DNA of 64,000 nucleotides from Pseudooceanicola sediminis (lineage in GTDB: Bacteria; Pseudomonadota; Alphaproteobacteria; Rhodobacterales; Rhodobacteraceae). Under the pieces are notes generated by a model, which saw only the letters and a list, made by a program, of their open reading frames with translations, was not told the DNA's origin and did no database searches. How positions within the stretch are numbered: the stretch's first letter is position 1; the number at the start of each line of letters is the position of its first letter. Shown piece by piece: positions 16,744 through 25,207 of this stretch. The stretch covers positions 62,001 through 126,000 of the forward strand of contig NZ_QWJJ01000011.1 of the NCBI RefSeq assembly GCF_003575965.1, in the 5' to 3' direction. The position numbers were made by a program, and so were the translations under genes.

Positions 16744-17841
16744 CTATGCCGTCTCGGCGTAACCCCCGTTGTAGGCTTCGCTCTTCCTGCGAACCTGGGA
16801 ATGCTCCACGACCCGTTCCCGAGCGATCCCGCGAAACTCTTCGATCGACGAATGTCCCTTGCGCTGCAAGTAGTCGTCAAGATCACCCGTAAGCTCCTGG
16901 ATCAGGTTGACGCCGATGCCACCACTGCCCTTTTCCTCCATTGCGGCGGTGCACACCTGAAGATTGCCGGCCCCATGGGCGATGAAATTGAAGGCCTCGC
17001 GAAAGCCCTTGATCCCGCCGATGCCCGAAATCGACTTGTCCGGGAAGGCGCGTGAAATATCCGACACCCGTTGCAGTGCCTGGTGCAGGATGGCCAGCCC
17101 TCCCAGCCCGCCGGAGGTGACAAGCCCGTCCACCTCGACCTCGAACTTCAGCGTTTCCGGATCGATCAGGGGGAGCGAGGGAAAGGTATTGCACAGTGAG
17201 ATCGACGCGGCGCCCGCGTCATAGGCTGCCCTCGCCCCGTCAACCAGCGAAGACGACGATGGCGTCAGCTTGACCCAGATCGGCACGCTGACCGCCTCGG
17301 TGACGGCCTTGAGGATCGAGCGGATGATGATCTCGTCATTGGCGATATGCGCGCCCATGTCCTTGCGGTCCATGTGGGGGCAGGACATGTTCAGCTCCAG
17401 CGCGTCGCATCCGGCATTCACGCAGGCTTTCGCGAGCTTGCGCCAATTGTCCATCTCCGCGTCGGATCCTGCGCCGGCCATGATCGACGCAATGACCATG
17501 CGATCGGGATAGGTGGTCTTGATCTCTTCCAGATCGGGAAGCCAGATATCGAGCGGCTGATCCGAGATAAGCTCCCAGTTCCAGGAGGAATGCGACACGG
17601 TGTCAGGCCGCTTGTGGCGCGAGACGTAGGGCTTGGTTTCACTGACGCGCTGAAAGATCGTCTTGGGTCCGGCGACGTTCTCAACCGGGTGCAGGCCGAT
17701 GGTCTTGGTAACGACGCCACCCCAACCCGCCTCGAAGGCCTTCAGGATCTTGCGTTTGCTTTCCGTCGGTGGCGCAGAGGCCAGAACGAAAGGATTCACG
17801 AATTCAAGGCCAGTAAAGTTTGTAGCAAGCGTGATCGACAT
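16744..17841 (-). CDS. PreA-like dihydropyrimidine/dihydroorotate dehydrogenase family protein
   Basis: This is a 365-residue FMN TIM-barrel enzyme of the DHODH/dihydropyrimidine dehydrogenase family. It contains the active-site loop with cysteine (LELNMSCPHMDRKDMG), the FMN-binding VPIWVKLTP strand, a substrate-loop asparagine (SLCNTFPSLP) and the GIGGIKG phosphate loop. PreA proteins are usually about 410-430 residues because two [4Fe-4S] clusters sit at the C-terminus; here the protein ends without any ferredoxin cysteines. No PreT-like NAD subunit gene is nearby. A role in reducing uracil/thymine is therefore uncertain and another electron donor would be needed. ATG 17841 is chosen for the GGGAG upstream. 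Confidence 0.75.
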   Translation of the reverse strand: MSITLATNFTGLEFVNPFVLASAPPTESKRKILKAFEAGWGGVVTKTIGLHPVENVAGPKTIFQRVSETKPYVSRHKRPDTVSHSSWNWELISDQPLDIWLPDLEEIKTTYPDRMVIASIMAGAGSDAEMDNWRKLAKACVNAGCDALELNMSCPHMDRKDMGAHIANDEIIIRSILKAVTEAVSVPIWVKLTPSSSSLVDGARAAYDAGAASISLCNTFPSLPLIDPETLKFEVEVDGLVTSGGLGGLAILHQALQRVSDISRAFPDKSISGIGGIKGFREAFNFIAHGAGNLQVCTAAMEEKGSGGIGVNLIQELTGDLDDYLQRKGHSSIEEFRGIARERVVEHSQVRRKSEAYNGGYAETA

Positions 17842-17874
17842 GTGGTGCACTCCCGGTTCCTGACGAACTGCACC

Positions 17875-17901
17875 AATTATTTTACCATCTAGTCAATAAT
17901 T
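17875..17901. promoter_or_regulatory. AT-rich inverted repeat upstream of the PreA-like gene
   Basis: AATTATT (17875-17881) and AATAATT (17895-17901) are perfect 7-bp arms with a 13-bp spacer, 34 bp before the PreA-like start, in an otherwise GC-rich context. It is a candidate operator; the IclR regulator encoded at 18256-19083 is the nearest possible partner. Confidence 0.4.
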
Positions 17902-18255
17902 TTCTCGCCACGCGCGCCTCAATCGCGCCCGTTGGGGCATCGAATGTCGGATCCTGATGCAAACATGGGCAGAGTCTGACCTCGGCGCGCGATTTCAAAT
18001 GCGACTGATGCAGCGCTGTTATCTAAGGGCTGCCTCGTGCGAAATTGCTGCCATGCAATCGGTGCGCGCCAAATCACGGCATTCTCCCCCCGTTTGAAAA
18101 ACGCCGCTCGAGACTGCGCCTGGCAGACATCTCCCCCGCCCTACCGGACCTATTGCAACTCGCCTAGGCACCCGGAAACCGAGGCTGCGCGCCCGACGGC
18201 GTCACCTGCCCCGCAAGGTGGGCGTTGCGAATTAAACCCTCCACACGGATGTCGC
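17902..18255. other. No recognisable gene (about 350 bp)
   Basis: This lies between the PreA-like gene's regulatory region and the end of the IclR gene. No frame looks protein-like and no clear hairpin terminator for the IclR gene was seen. Confidence 0.35.
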
Positions 18256-19083
18256 TCAGCCTCGCGCTAAGTGTCGACGGTCTTTGCCCCCTTGTCGATC
18301 AGTGGTCCCTGACACCGACCGAGGCAGAGGGATCGCCTTCGCAATCTCTGCGGCGGCGCGGCGCAGATCCTCCAGATGTGCACTGGCGATATCTGCTTCG
18401 CTCTGCGCACGCGCGACCCAGGACAGGTTAACCGCGCCGATTGCCACTCCGCGACTTAGCACAGGCACTGCAATCGCTGAAACGGTTGCCTCGCGCCGCA
18501 CGGCGACGAAATATCCAGGGTGCCGGATCGCATACCCACGCGTCAGTGTCTCGTCGATCAGGCGTGCGACCCTGTCGCGCTCTCCTGCCAGCCGGTCGTG
18601 CGGGCTGTTCCTGCTTGCCAAGGTCGTCAGAATTTCCGCGCGCGTCTCGGGCGCACTCCACGCCAGGATGGCTCGCCCCATTGCCGACGGCAGCACGTGA
18701 ACATCATAATTCACGACCCTGTTCACCAGGAACGGGGATAGCCGGCGCGAGGTTTCCAGGATCTGGATCGATCCATCGTGATACACCCCCACGTCGGATG
18801 GCCAGAGAGCTTTCTGACACAGCCGGTCCAGCACCGGAGCCGAAACCTGGGCCAGCAAGGTATCGGCGGCGGGGGCGACCATATCCCGGGTCGCGGCGTA
18901 CCAAAGGCCGTCGCCCAATCCTCGCCGTGCGTGCGCCTCCTCCTCAAGCGTCGCCAGAATGCGAAGAAGTGTCGCCTTGTCGATGCCCGTAGCACGCGCC
19001 AATTCCGCCAGGCTCAATGGTCCGGCCGCCTGCAACAGGTCCATTACCTTCAGTCCACGGCGCAAAGACTCGATGCGTTTCAT
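18256..19083 (-). CDS. IclR-family transcriptional regulator
   Basis: This is a 275-residue regulator with an N-terminal winged helix-turn-helix (residues 4-60, LRRGLKVMDLLQAAGPLSLAELA...) and a C-terminal IclR effector domain (about 75-255; HVLPSAMGRAILAW, then GYAIRHPGYFVAVRREATVSA and IGAVNLSWVAR). The ATG at 19083 is preceded by GGAGG at a proper distance, so the longer upstream frame is not used. It is divergent from the TRAP permease gene with 122 bp between the starts and probably controls the TRAP-TAXI-sulfatase operon and perhaps the PreA-like gene. Confidence 0.9.
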   Translation of the reverse strand: MKRIESLRRGLKVMDLLQAAGPLSLAELARATGIDKATLLRILATLEEEAHARRGLGDGLWYAATRDMVAPAADTLLAQVSAPVLDRLCQKALWPSDVGVYHDGSIQILETSRRLSPFLVNRVVNYDVHVLPSAMGRAILAWSAPETRAEILTTLASRNSPHDRLAGERDRVARLIDETLTRGYAIRHPGYFVAVRREATVSAIAVPVLSRGVAIGAVNLSWVARAQSEADIASAHLEDLRRAAAEIAKAIPLPRSVSGTTDRQGGKDRRHLARG

Positions 19084-19205
19084 GACGCCTCCCATTTCAT
19101 CCAGTGAAACATCGCGCCATTTTGCTTTCAACAAAAACATTGTTGGAACAACCTCGCCAAGGAGGAGGCCCACCGGGGAGAGCGGTGCGCGTCGGGAGGA
19201 CATCG

Positions 19206-21128
19206 ATGAAACAGAGATCTTGGCCGAGCACGCTCGGGCGGGCGCTATCGGCGACAGCAGCAATCGGTGCGGTCATGCTCGCCCTGGTCGGTATCTGGGT
19301 GGCGGGTTACGGCAGTCCCAGCGAAACCCTGTTGCGGGTCGGCACCTTCACCCTGGCCGCGACGGTTCTGCTGATCGCCGCCGTCGGCAGGAACCTTGAA
19401 CACAGACGCCCCTTCGCGATCCTCGCGGATGTTTTGCTATTGGCGGTGCTGGCGGTCTCGATCTGGCGTTACGCACAGATCGGCGAGGCGCTCGAGACCG
19501 GTCTCTATTTTTTCCAGCCCTCGGATATCTGGATCGGCCTCGCGGGGATCTGCGTGCTGCTGGAAATGACACGGCGGGCGTTCGGGATGCCCCTCGTGAT
19601 CGTCTGCGTGCTCGCCCTCGGCTATGCCCTCTACGGCTCGGTTCTGCCCTGGATCCTGCAACACGGCGGCTATTCGTTGGAGCAGGTGATGCAGGTGGTC
19701 TGGTATTCGTTCGACGGGGTCTTCGGCGGACCGCTGTCGGTGGTCGTGACGCTGATCCTCGTGTTCATCGTCTTCGGCTCCCTACTCGAAGCGATTGGCG
19801 CCGGGCCTGTTCTGCTGCGCTTTGCCTTTGCCGCAACGGGGCGTAGCCGCGGCGGCCCCGCCCACGCCGCCATCGCCGCAAGCGGCGTGTTTGGCACCAT
19901 GTCCGGATCGGTCTCGGGCAATGTGGTCGGCACCGGCGTCATGACCATTCCGATGATCATCAGTCGCGGATTTCCGGCGCGCTACGCCGGCGGGATCGAG
20001 GCCGCGGCCTCCTCCGGCGGCCAGTTCATGCCGCCCATCATGGGCGCCGTGGCCTTCATCATGTCTGACGTCACGGGCATCCCCTACATGACGATCTGCC
20101 TTGCTGCCCTGCTGCCAGCGCTGTTCTACTACGCTTCGCTGTTCGTGGCTGTGCATCTTGAGGCCGTGGCTCGCGATATTCGGCCCATTCCACGCCATGA
20201 ACTGCCGGTCATCAACCGCCATGACTGGGCAATGTCGTTGTGTTTCGTCCTTCCGCTGGCGCTGATGCTGGTCGTGATGATGTCGGGCCGCACGCCAGCG
20301 ATGGCGGGCTTCTGGGCCGTGCTCTGTGCCGTGGCGCTCGGCCTCATCCTGAACCCGGCGGTCCGCCGCAAACCGCAGGTGATCGTCGAGGGGCTGCGTC
20401 AAGGCGGCATCGCGGCGGCGCAGATCGTCATCGCGGTGGCTGCGATCGGCATTGTCATCGGAGTGATGAACATGACCGGCCTCGGGCTGCGCTTTGCCGG
20501 CGTGATCCGCGAAGTTGCGGGAGACTCGCTGTTCCTCAGCCTGATCATGATGATGCTTGGCTCGCTTGTGCTGGGCATGGGGATGCCGACCGTGCCCGCC
20601 TATCTGATCGTCATCCTCGTCATGGGACCGGCGATCGAGATGATGGGCGTGCCGACCGTGATCGCGCATCTGTTCGTGGTCTATTTCGGGGTGCTGAGTT
20701 CGATCACACCGCCGGTCGCGATTGCCGCCTTTGCTGCCGCGCCAATTGCCAAGGCCAACCCGGTCGCCATCGGCATCGACGCCTGCCGCATCGCACTGAT
20801 CGGCTTCATCATTCCCTTCGTGATGGTCTACAACCCCTCGCTGAGCCTCGTGACAGGGTTCACATGGGGTGGGCTGATCTGGGTTTGCCTGCGGCTGTCG
20901 CTGACGATCTGGCTGTTTTCGACGGGCTTCTCTGGCTACGCCGCCGCGCGTCTCGGCGCCCCGTCGCGCGCATTGCGCTTTGCCCTCGGGATCGGGGTGC
21001 TGATCCCCTACCCGGCGGTCGAGGCCGCTGCGACGGCCCTGTCACTCTGGGTGCTCTGGATCGACTGGCGCGGCCGCGCCCGCGACGACCGGCCCATCCC
21101 CACCAAGGAACCTGCAGAGGCCCATTGA
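19206..21128 (+). CDS. TRAP transporter fused permease (DctQM fusion, TAXI type)
   Basis: This is a 640-residue inner-membrane protein fusing the small 4-helix and large 12-helix TRAP subunits, the form (TIGR02123-like) that works with TAXI binding proteins. The N-terminal four hydrophobic segments end near residue 130. The large-subunit domain includes the GTMSGSVSGNVVGTGVMTIPMI-region signature near residue 235 and GMGMPTVPAYLI near residue 460. GGGAGG-like GGGAGGACATCG before the ATG at 19206 fixes the start. The next gene, the TAXI-family binding protein, starts 37 bp after the stop. Uptake is driven by an ion gradient; the substrate is not readable. Confidence 0.9.
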   Translation: MKQRSWPSTLGRALSATAAIGAVMLALVGIWVAGYGSPSETLLRVGTFTLAATVLLIAAVGRNLEHRRPFAILADVLLLAVLAVSIWRYAQIGEALETGLYFFQPSDIWIGLAGICVLLEMTRRAFGMPLVIVCVLALGYALYGSVLPWILQHGGYSLEQVMQVVWYSFDGVFGGPLSVVVTLILVFIVFGSLLEAIGAGPVLLRFAFAATGRSRGGPAHAAIAASGVFGTMSGSVSGNVVGTGVMTIPMIISRGFPARYAGGIEAAASSGGQFMPPIMGAVAFIMSDVTGIPYMTICLAALLPALFYYASLFVAVHLEAVARDIRPIPRHELPVINRHDWAMSLCFVLPLALMLVVMMSGRTPAMAGFWAVLCAVALGLILNPAVRRKPQVIVEGLRQGGIAAAQIVIAVAAIGIVIGVMNMTGLGLRFAGVIREVAGDSLFLSLIMMMLGSLVLGMGMPTVPAYLIVILVMGPAIEMMGVPTVIAHLFVVYFGVLSSITPPVAIAAFAAAPIAKANPVAIGIDACRIALIGFIIPFVMVYNPSLSLVTGFTWGGLIWVCLRLSLTIWLFSTGFSGYAAARLGAPSRALRFALGIGVLIPYPAVEAAATALSLWVLWIDWRGRARDDRPIPTKEPAEAH

Positions 21129-21165
21129 TCGGCCCCTGTGCCACGTCATTCAGGGAGGATTGACG

Positions 21166-22191
21166 ATGCAACCAAGACTGATGAAACGCCTGACCGGGGC
21201 GATGGCCCTGACCTTGGCCCTTGCCGCGGCCCCCGTGGCACAGGCCAAGGATTTCTACACCATGGCCACCCTCGGGCCCGGCTCATCCCCCTACCTGGTG
21301 ATGAGCACGATGGCCCAGATCGTCGGGGACCGGCTGGATGACACGGAAATCCAGGTCAATGCCACCGGTGCCGCCACGCAGCACGCGCTTCAGGCGGCGG
21401 CAGGGCAGCTCGATTTCTTCATGTGGTCGGCCAGCGTGCACGCCAACATGATCGACGGCACGGCGATGTATGCCAAGATCCCCCAGGCGCCTGAGCTGAG
21501 CCACAACTTGCGCGCCGTCTTCGCCTTCCCTCTGGGTCTCTACCACATCACCACCTATGCGGATTCCGGCATCGAAAGCCTTGAGGATCTGGCGGGCAAG
21601 TCCGTCTTTCTCGGCCCGCCGGGCGGCGGGGCAACGGCCATCATGGAGCGGGTGATCTCTGGCGCGACGGGGCTTGAGCCGGGCAAGGATTTCGAACAGG
21701 TCCGCCTGGGGTGGGATGCCGCCGCGCAGGCCTTTCAGGATGGGCGCATCGACGTCTACGTGAACTCGACCAATGCCCCCTCGCCCGTCATTCAGCAGAT
21801 GGCGCTCAGCCGCAAGATCCGCTTTCTCGGCCTGACGCCCGAGCAGATGGAAAAACCCGCCGTGAAGGCCATTCTGAACCGGCCCGGCGGGGTGCTCGGC
21901 ACGTTGGACCCCGGCACCTACGGCGAGAACCAGGTGAACACCGAAGCGGTCACCACCCTCGGTTCGACCGTGGGCGTCGGCGTCGGAATGCAGGTGCCTG
22001 ACGAGGCCGTCTACAAGATCACCAAGGCATTCTGGGAAGGGGTCGCCGAAATGTCGGGCTCAGCCCCCTGGCTGCGCAACATCACGCTGGATGGTGCACT
22101 GACGGATCTGAACCTGCCGCTGCATCCCGGCGCCCTGCGCTATTACGAGGAAGTCGGTGTGACCATCCCCGACGACCTGCGCCCGGAATAA
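21166..22191 (+). CDS. TAXI-family TRAP solute-binding protein
   Basis: This is a 341-residue periplasmic binding protein. The signal peptide (MKRLTGAMALTLALAAAPVAQA after a short N-extension) ends before KDFYTMATLGPG. TAXI proteins share the pattern seen here: a TLGPGSSPYLV-type start, an NATGAATQHALQ region and the PPGGGATAIMER loop. ATG 21166 is preceded by GGGAGG at 7 bp, so the in-frame TTG at 21160 is not used. It is in operon with the fused permease and is followed 73 bp later by the sulfatase-family gene, suggesting the ligand may be that enzyme's substrate or product. Confidence 0.9.
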   Translation: MQPRLMKRLTGAMALTLALAAAPVAQAKDFYTMATLGPGSSPYLVMSTMAQIVGDRLDDTEIQVNATGAATQHALQAAAGQLDFFMWSASVHANMIDGTAMYAKIPQAPELSHNLRAVFAFPLGLYHITTYADSGIESLEDLAGKSVFLGPPGGGATAIMERVISGATGLEPGKDFEQVRLGWDAAAQAFQDGRIDVYVNSTNAPSPVIQQMALSRKIRFLGLTPEQMEKPAVKAILNRPGGVLGTLDPGTYGENQVNTEAVTTLGSTVGVGVGMQVPDEAVYKITKAFWEGVAEMSGSAPWLRNITLDGALTDLNLPLHPGALRYYEEVGVTIPDDLRPE

Positions 22192-22264
22192 GCCCCTAAC
22201 CCTGCCCCGGTCCCCACACGGTCCCCACAGGGGCCGGGTCATCCGCCTGCAAAAGGAGCCAAGC

Positions 22265-23932
22265 GTGAGCGAGCCCCGCAACATCCTCTTCATCATGTTC
22301 GATCAGCTACGCTGGGATTACCTCAGCTGCTATGGTCATCCGCACCTCAAGACCCCGCATCTTGACCGCCTGGCAGCGCGCGGAGTGCGTTTCGACAATG
22401 CCTTCATCCAATCCCCGATCTGCGGCTCGTCGCGGATGTCGACCTATACCGGGCGCTACGTCCACTCGCATGGGGCAAGCTGGAACGGTATTCCGCTGAA
22501 GGTCGGTGAATTGACGATGGGTGATCACCTGCGCGCCGCAGGCATGTCCTGCCACCTGATCGGCAAGACCCACATGCGGGCCGACGCCGAAGGCATGGCG
22601 CGCCTTGGCATCGAGCCGGACAGCCTGATCGGTGTCCGCGTTGCCGAATGCGGCTTTGATGTTGTCGAACGCGACGACGGGATGCGCCCCGAAGGGCCTG
22701 ACGGCTTTTACGACGAAGGCGGCGCGGCGCGCTACAACGATTACCTGCGCGCCAAGGGCTATGAGAGCGACAACCCCTGGCACGACTATGCCAACTCCGG
22801 GCGTGATGCCGAAGGGCACGTCCTCTCGGGCTGGTTCCTCAAGAATTCGTCCGAGCAGGCCAATATCGCCGAAGAAGATAGCGAAACACCCTACCTGACA
22901 CGGCGCGCGATCGAGTGGATCGAACAGGCCGAAGGACCATGGTGCTGTCACCTCAGCTATATCAAGCCGCACTGGCCCTATGTCGTTCCCGCCCCTTATC
23001 ACGATATGTTCGGTCCCGACGACGTGCTGCCCCCGGTGCGCAGCGACGCCGAATATGCCGATGCCCACCCCGTGCTCAAGGCGTTCATGGACGCCCCCGT
23101 CGGCAAGGCATTTGCCCGCCCTGAGGTGCGCAATCCGGTCGTGCAGGCCTACATGGGCCTGATCAAGCAGTGCGACGATCAGATGGGCGTGTTGTTCGAC
23201 TATCTGGAAACGAGCGGTCGGATGCAGGACACCCTGATCGTGGTCACCTCTGATCACGGTGACTTCCTCGGCGATCACTGGATGGGCGAAAAGATGTTCT
23301 TCCAGAATGCCTCCGTCAAGGTACCGATGATCATCTATGACCCGTCGACGGCAGCCGATGCGACACGCGGCACCACCAGCGCGGCGCTGGTCGAATGTAT
23401 CGATCTGGCCCCGACCTTCGTTCAAGTGGCCGGCGGCGCCATCGCCGATCACATCCTCGAAGGCGAAAGCCTGCTTCCCCTGCTGCGCAACCCCGACGCA
23501 GACACACGACGGGATTTCGTTATCTGCGAATATGACTACTCGGCGTCGCCCATTTCGGAAAAACTGGGGCTGAGCGTGCGCGAAAGCGCGATGTTCATGG
23601 TCGCCGATACCCGCTGGAAGCTGGTCCATTTCGAAGGCGGTTTCCGCCCCATCCTGTTCGACCTTCAGAACGATCCGCAGGAACTTGTCGACCTCGGCGC
23701 GGATCCCGACCACGCCGACACGATCGCCGCGATGTATGACAAATTGTTCCGCTGGACACGACGCAACGCACAACGCACCACCCGAAGCACCGCCCAGCTT
23801 GAACAGATGCGCCGCAGCTCGGGGCGGCGCGGCGTGATGATCGGCATCTATGACGAAAACGACGTGCCGCTGGAACTGACGGTGAAATACCGCGGCCTCA
23901 AGGTTCCGGATCGAAGCGGCTCCGCCAGTTAG
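22265..23932 (+). CDS. Sulfatase / phosphonate monoester hydrolase family enzyme
   Basis: This is a 555-residue alkaline-phosphatase-superfamily hydrolase. The metal-binding N-terminus FDQLR has Asp13 and Gln14. C53-G-S-S-R57 is a C-x-S/P-x-R sulfatase motif, in which Cys would be converted to formylglycine. TSDHGDFLGDHWMGEK supplies the second metal site and a catalytic Lys or His. No signal peptide is present, so the enzyme is cytoplasmic and would act after uptake by the adjacent TRAP system. The overall layout is closer to the phosphonate monoester hydrolase/choline-sulfatase branch than to periplasmic arylsulfatases; whether the substrate is a sulfate, phosphate or phosphonate ester is open. 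GTG start with AAAGGAG upstream. Confidence 0.85.
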   Translation: MSEPRNILFIMFDQLRWDYLSCYGHPHLKTPHLDRLAARGVRFDNAFIQSPICGSSRMSTYTGRYVHSHGASWNGIPLKVGELTMGDHLRAAGMSCHLIGKTHMRADAEGMARLGIEPDSLIGVRVAECGFDVVERDDGMRPEGPDGFYDEGGAARYNDYLRAKGYESDNPWHDYANSGRDAEGHVLSGWFLKNSSEQANIAEEDSETPYLTRRAIEWIEQAEGPWCCHLSYIKPHWPYVVPAPYHDMFGPDDVLPPVRSDAEYADAHPVLKAFMDAPVGKAFARPEVRNPVVQAYMGLIKQCDDQMGVLFDYLETSGRMQDTLIVVTSDHGDFLGDHWMGEKMFFQNASVKVPMIIYDPSTAADATRGTTSAALVECIDLAPTFVQVAGGAIADHILEGESLLPLLRNPDADTRRDFVICEYDYSASPISEKLGLSVRESAMFMVADTRWKLVHFEGGFRPILFDLQNDPQELVDLGADPDHADTIAAMYDKLFRWTRRNAQRTTRSTAQLEQMRRSSGRRGVMIGIYDENDVPLELTVKYRGLKVPDRSGSAS

Positions 23933-24228
23933 CTGCCGACCACCGGATCGGCGCAGGTCCCCCGCCATAACCTGTGGCGAAAACCTGCGCCCTGTCGATT
24001 GCGCAACCTGCCTTGATCGGGGACGATATCCGGGCCCCGGTCACAGCTCAGCGGGACACCCCTGGCATGTCGTTTGGTGTGTGAAAGCAGTTTTCAGGCA
24101 CTAAGCGCGGCAGGCGGGGACAGACCAGATGAACCGCGAAACCGCTCTGCTGCTGCCCGACATTGGGAAACTTCCCTCTTGGATTGGGAACCAAAAGGGC
24201 TAGACTTCAATCAAGGTGTTGAAAATGC

Positions 24229-24304
<76 letters not shown>

Positions 24305-24352
24305 GCCGCGGGTTCCTCTACAGCAACTCTGGCCGGGCACGCAAGAGGTGAG

Positions 24353-25135
24353 ATGAGCAAACTTCCCTTCATGGTATTCACCGACCTCGACGGTACGCTT
24401 CTCGACCACCAGACCTATTGCTACGACGCCGCCCTGCCCGCGCTGGATCGCCTTCGTGACATGGCGATACCGGTCGTCCTCGCCTCGTCCAAGACCGGTC
24501 CCGAAGTCGCAGCCCTGCGTGCGGAATTGCGGCTCGACGCATCGCCCGCCATCGTCGAGAACGGCGCGGGCCTGCTGGCCCCGCATCAATCGCCCGACAC
24601 GACCAGCACCACGTATGCCCGCCTGCGCACCCTTCTGGATGGGGTGTCACCGGACCTGCGCCAGTCGTTTCGCGGATTTGCGGACATGGGACCCGAAGGC
24701 GTCGCCGAAAACGCCGGTCTGACCCTGCCCGCAGCGCGCATGGCGTGCCAGCGGACCTATTCCGAACCCGGGATCTGGAGCGGAACCCCGGACGGCGAAG
24801 AAGCCTTCGTCGCAGCACTTGCGCAACAGGGCATCGCGGCACGGCGCGGCGGGCGGTACCTGACCCTGTCGTTCGGCGGTACCAAGGCGGATAGCATGAA
24901 AGACGCCGCACAACTCTTTGGCAACCCCACGCTAATTGCCCTCGGTGATGCCCCGAATGATGTCGAGATGTTGGAAACGGCCGATATCGGTGTGATCATC
25001 AGCAACGCCCACGCCACCCCCCTGCCGGAACTGGCGGGCGAACCTGAAGGCCGCATCCTTCGCAGCACGAAATTCGGCCCCGAAGGCTGGAACGAGATGA
25101 TGCAAAAGCTAATATCAAGGTTAGCCGCACAGTAA
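24353..25135 (+). CDS. Glucosyl/mannosyl-3-phosphoglycerate phosphatase (HAD, MpgP/GpgP-like)
   Basis: This is a 260-residue HAD-superfamily phosphatase. The nucleophile motif DLDGT (Asp11, Asp13) is near the N-terminus, SSKT is motif II, K is in GGTKADSMK, and GDAPNDVEML is the motif III/IV acidic pair. The cap region and length match the mannosyl-3-phosphoglycerate phosphatase/YedP family. The next gene is a glucosyl-3-phosphoglycerate synthase-like transferase, so here it most likely removes the phosphate to release glucosylglycerate, an osmolyte. It is followed by that transferase after 72 bp, in the same orientation. Confidence 0.85.
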   Translation: MSKLPFMVFTDLDGTLLDHQTYCYDAALPALDRLRDMAIPVVLASSKTGPEVAALRAELRLDASPAIVENGAGLLAPHQSPDTTSTTYARLRTLLDGVSPDLRQSFRGFADMGPEGVAENAGLTLPAARMACQRTYSEPGIWSGTPDGEEAFVAALAQQGIAARRGGRYLTLSFGGTKADSMKDAAQLFGNPTLIALGDAPNDVEMLETADIGVIISNAHATPLPELAGEPEGRILRSTKFGPEGWNEMMQKLISRLAAQ

Positions 25136-25207
25136 CCAACCCGGCAACCAACCGGCGCCATGACCCGGCCAGATCGCCCTGGCCCGCCCATCATTCAGGA
25201 GCCCCAG

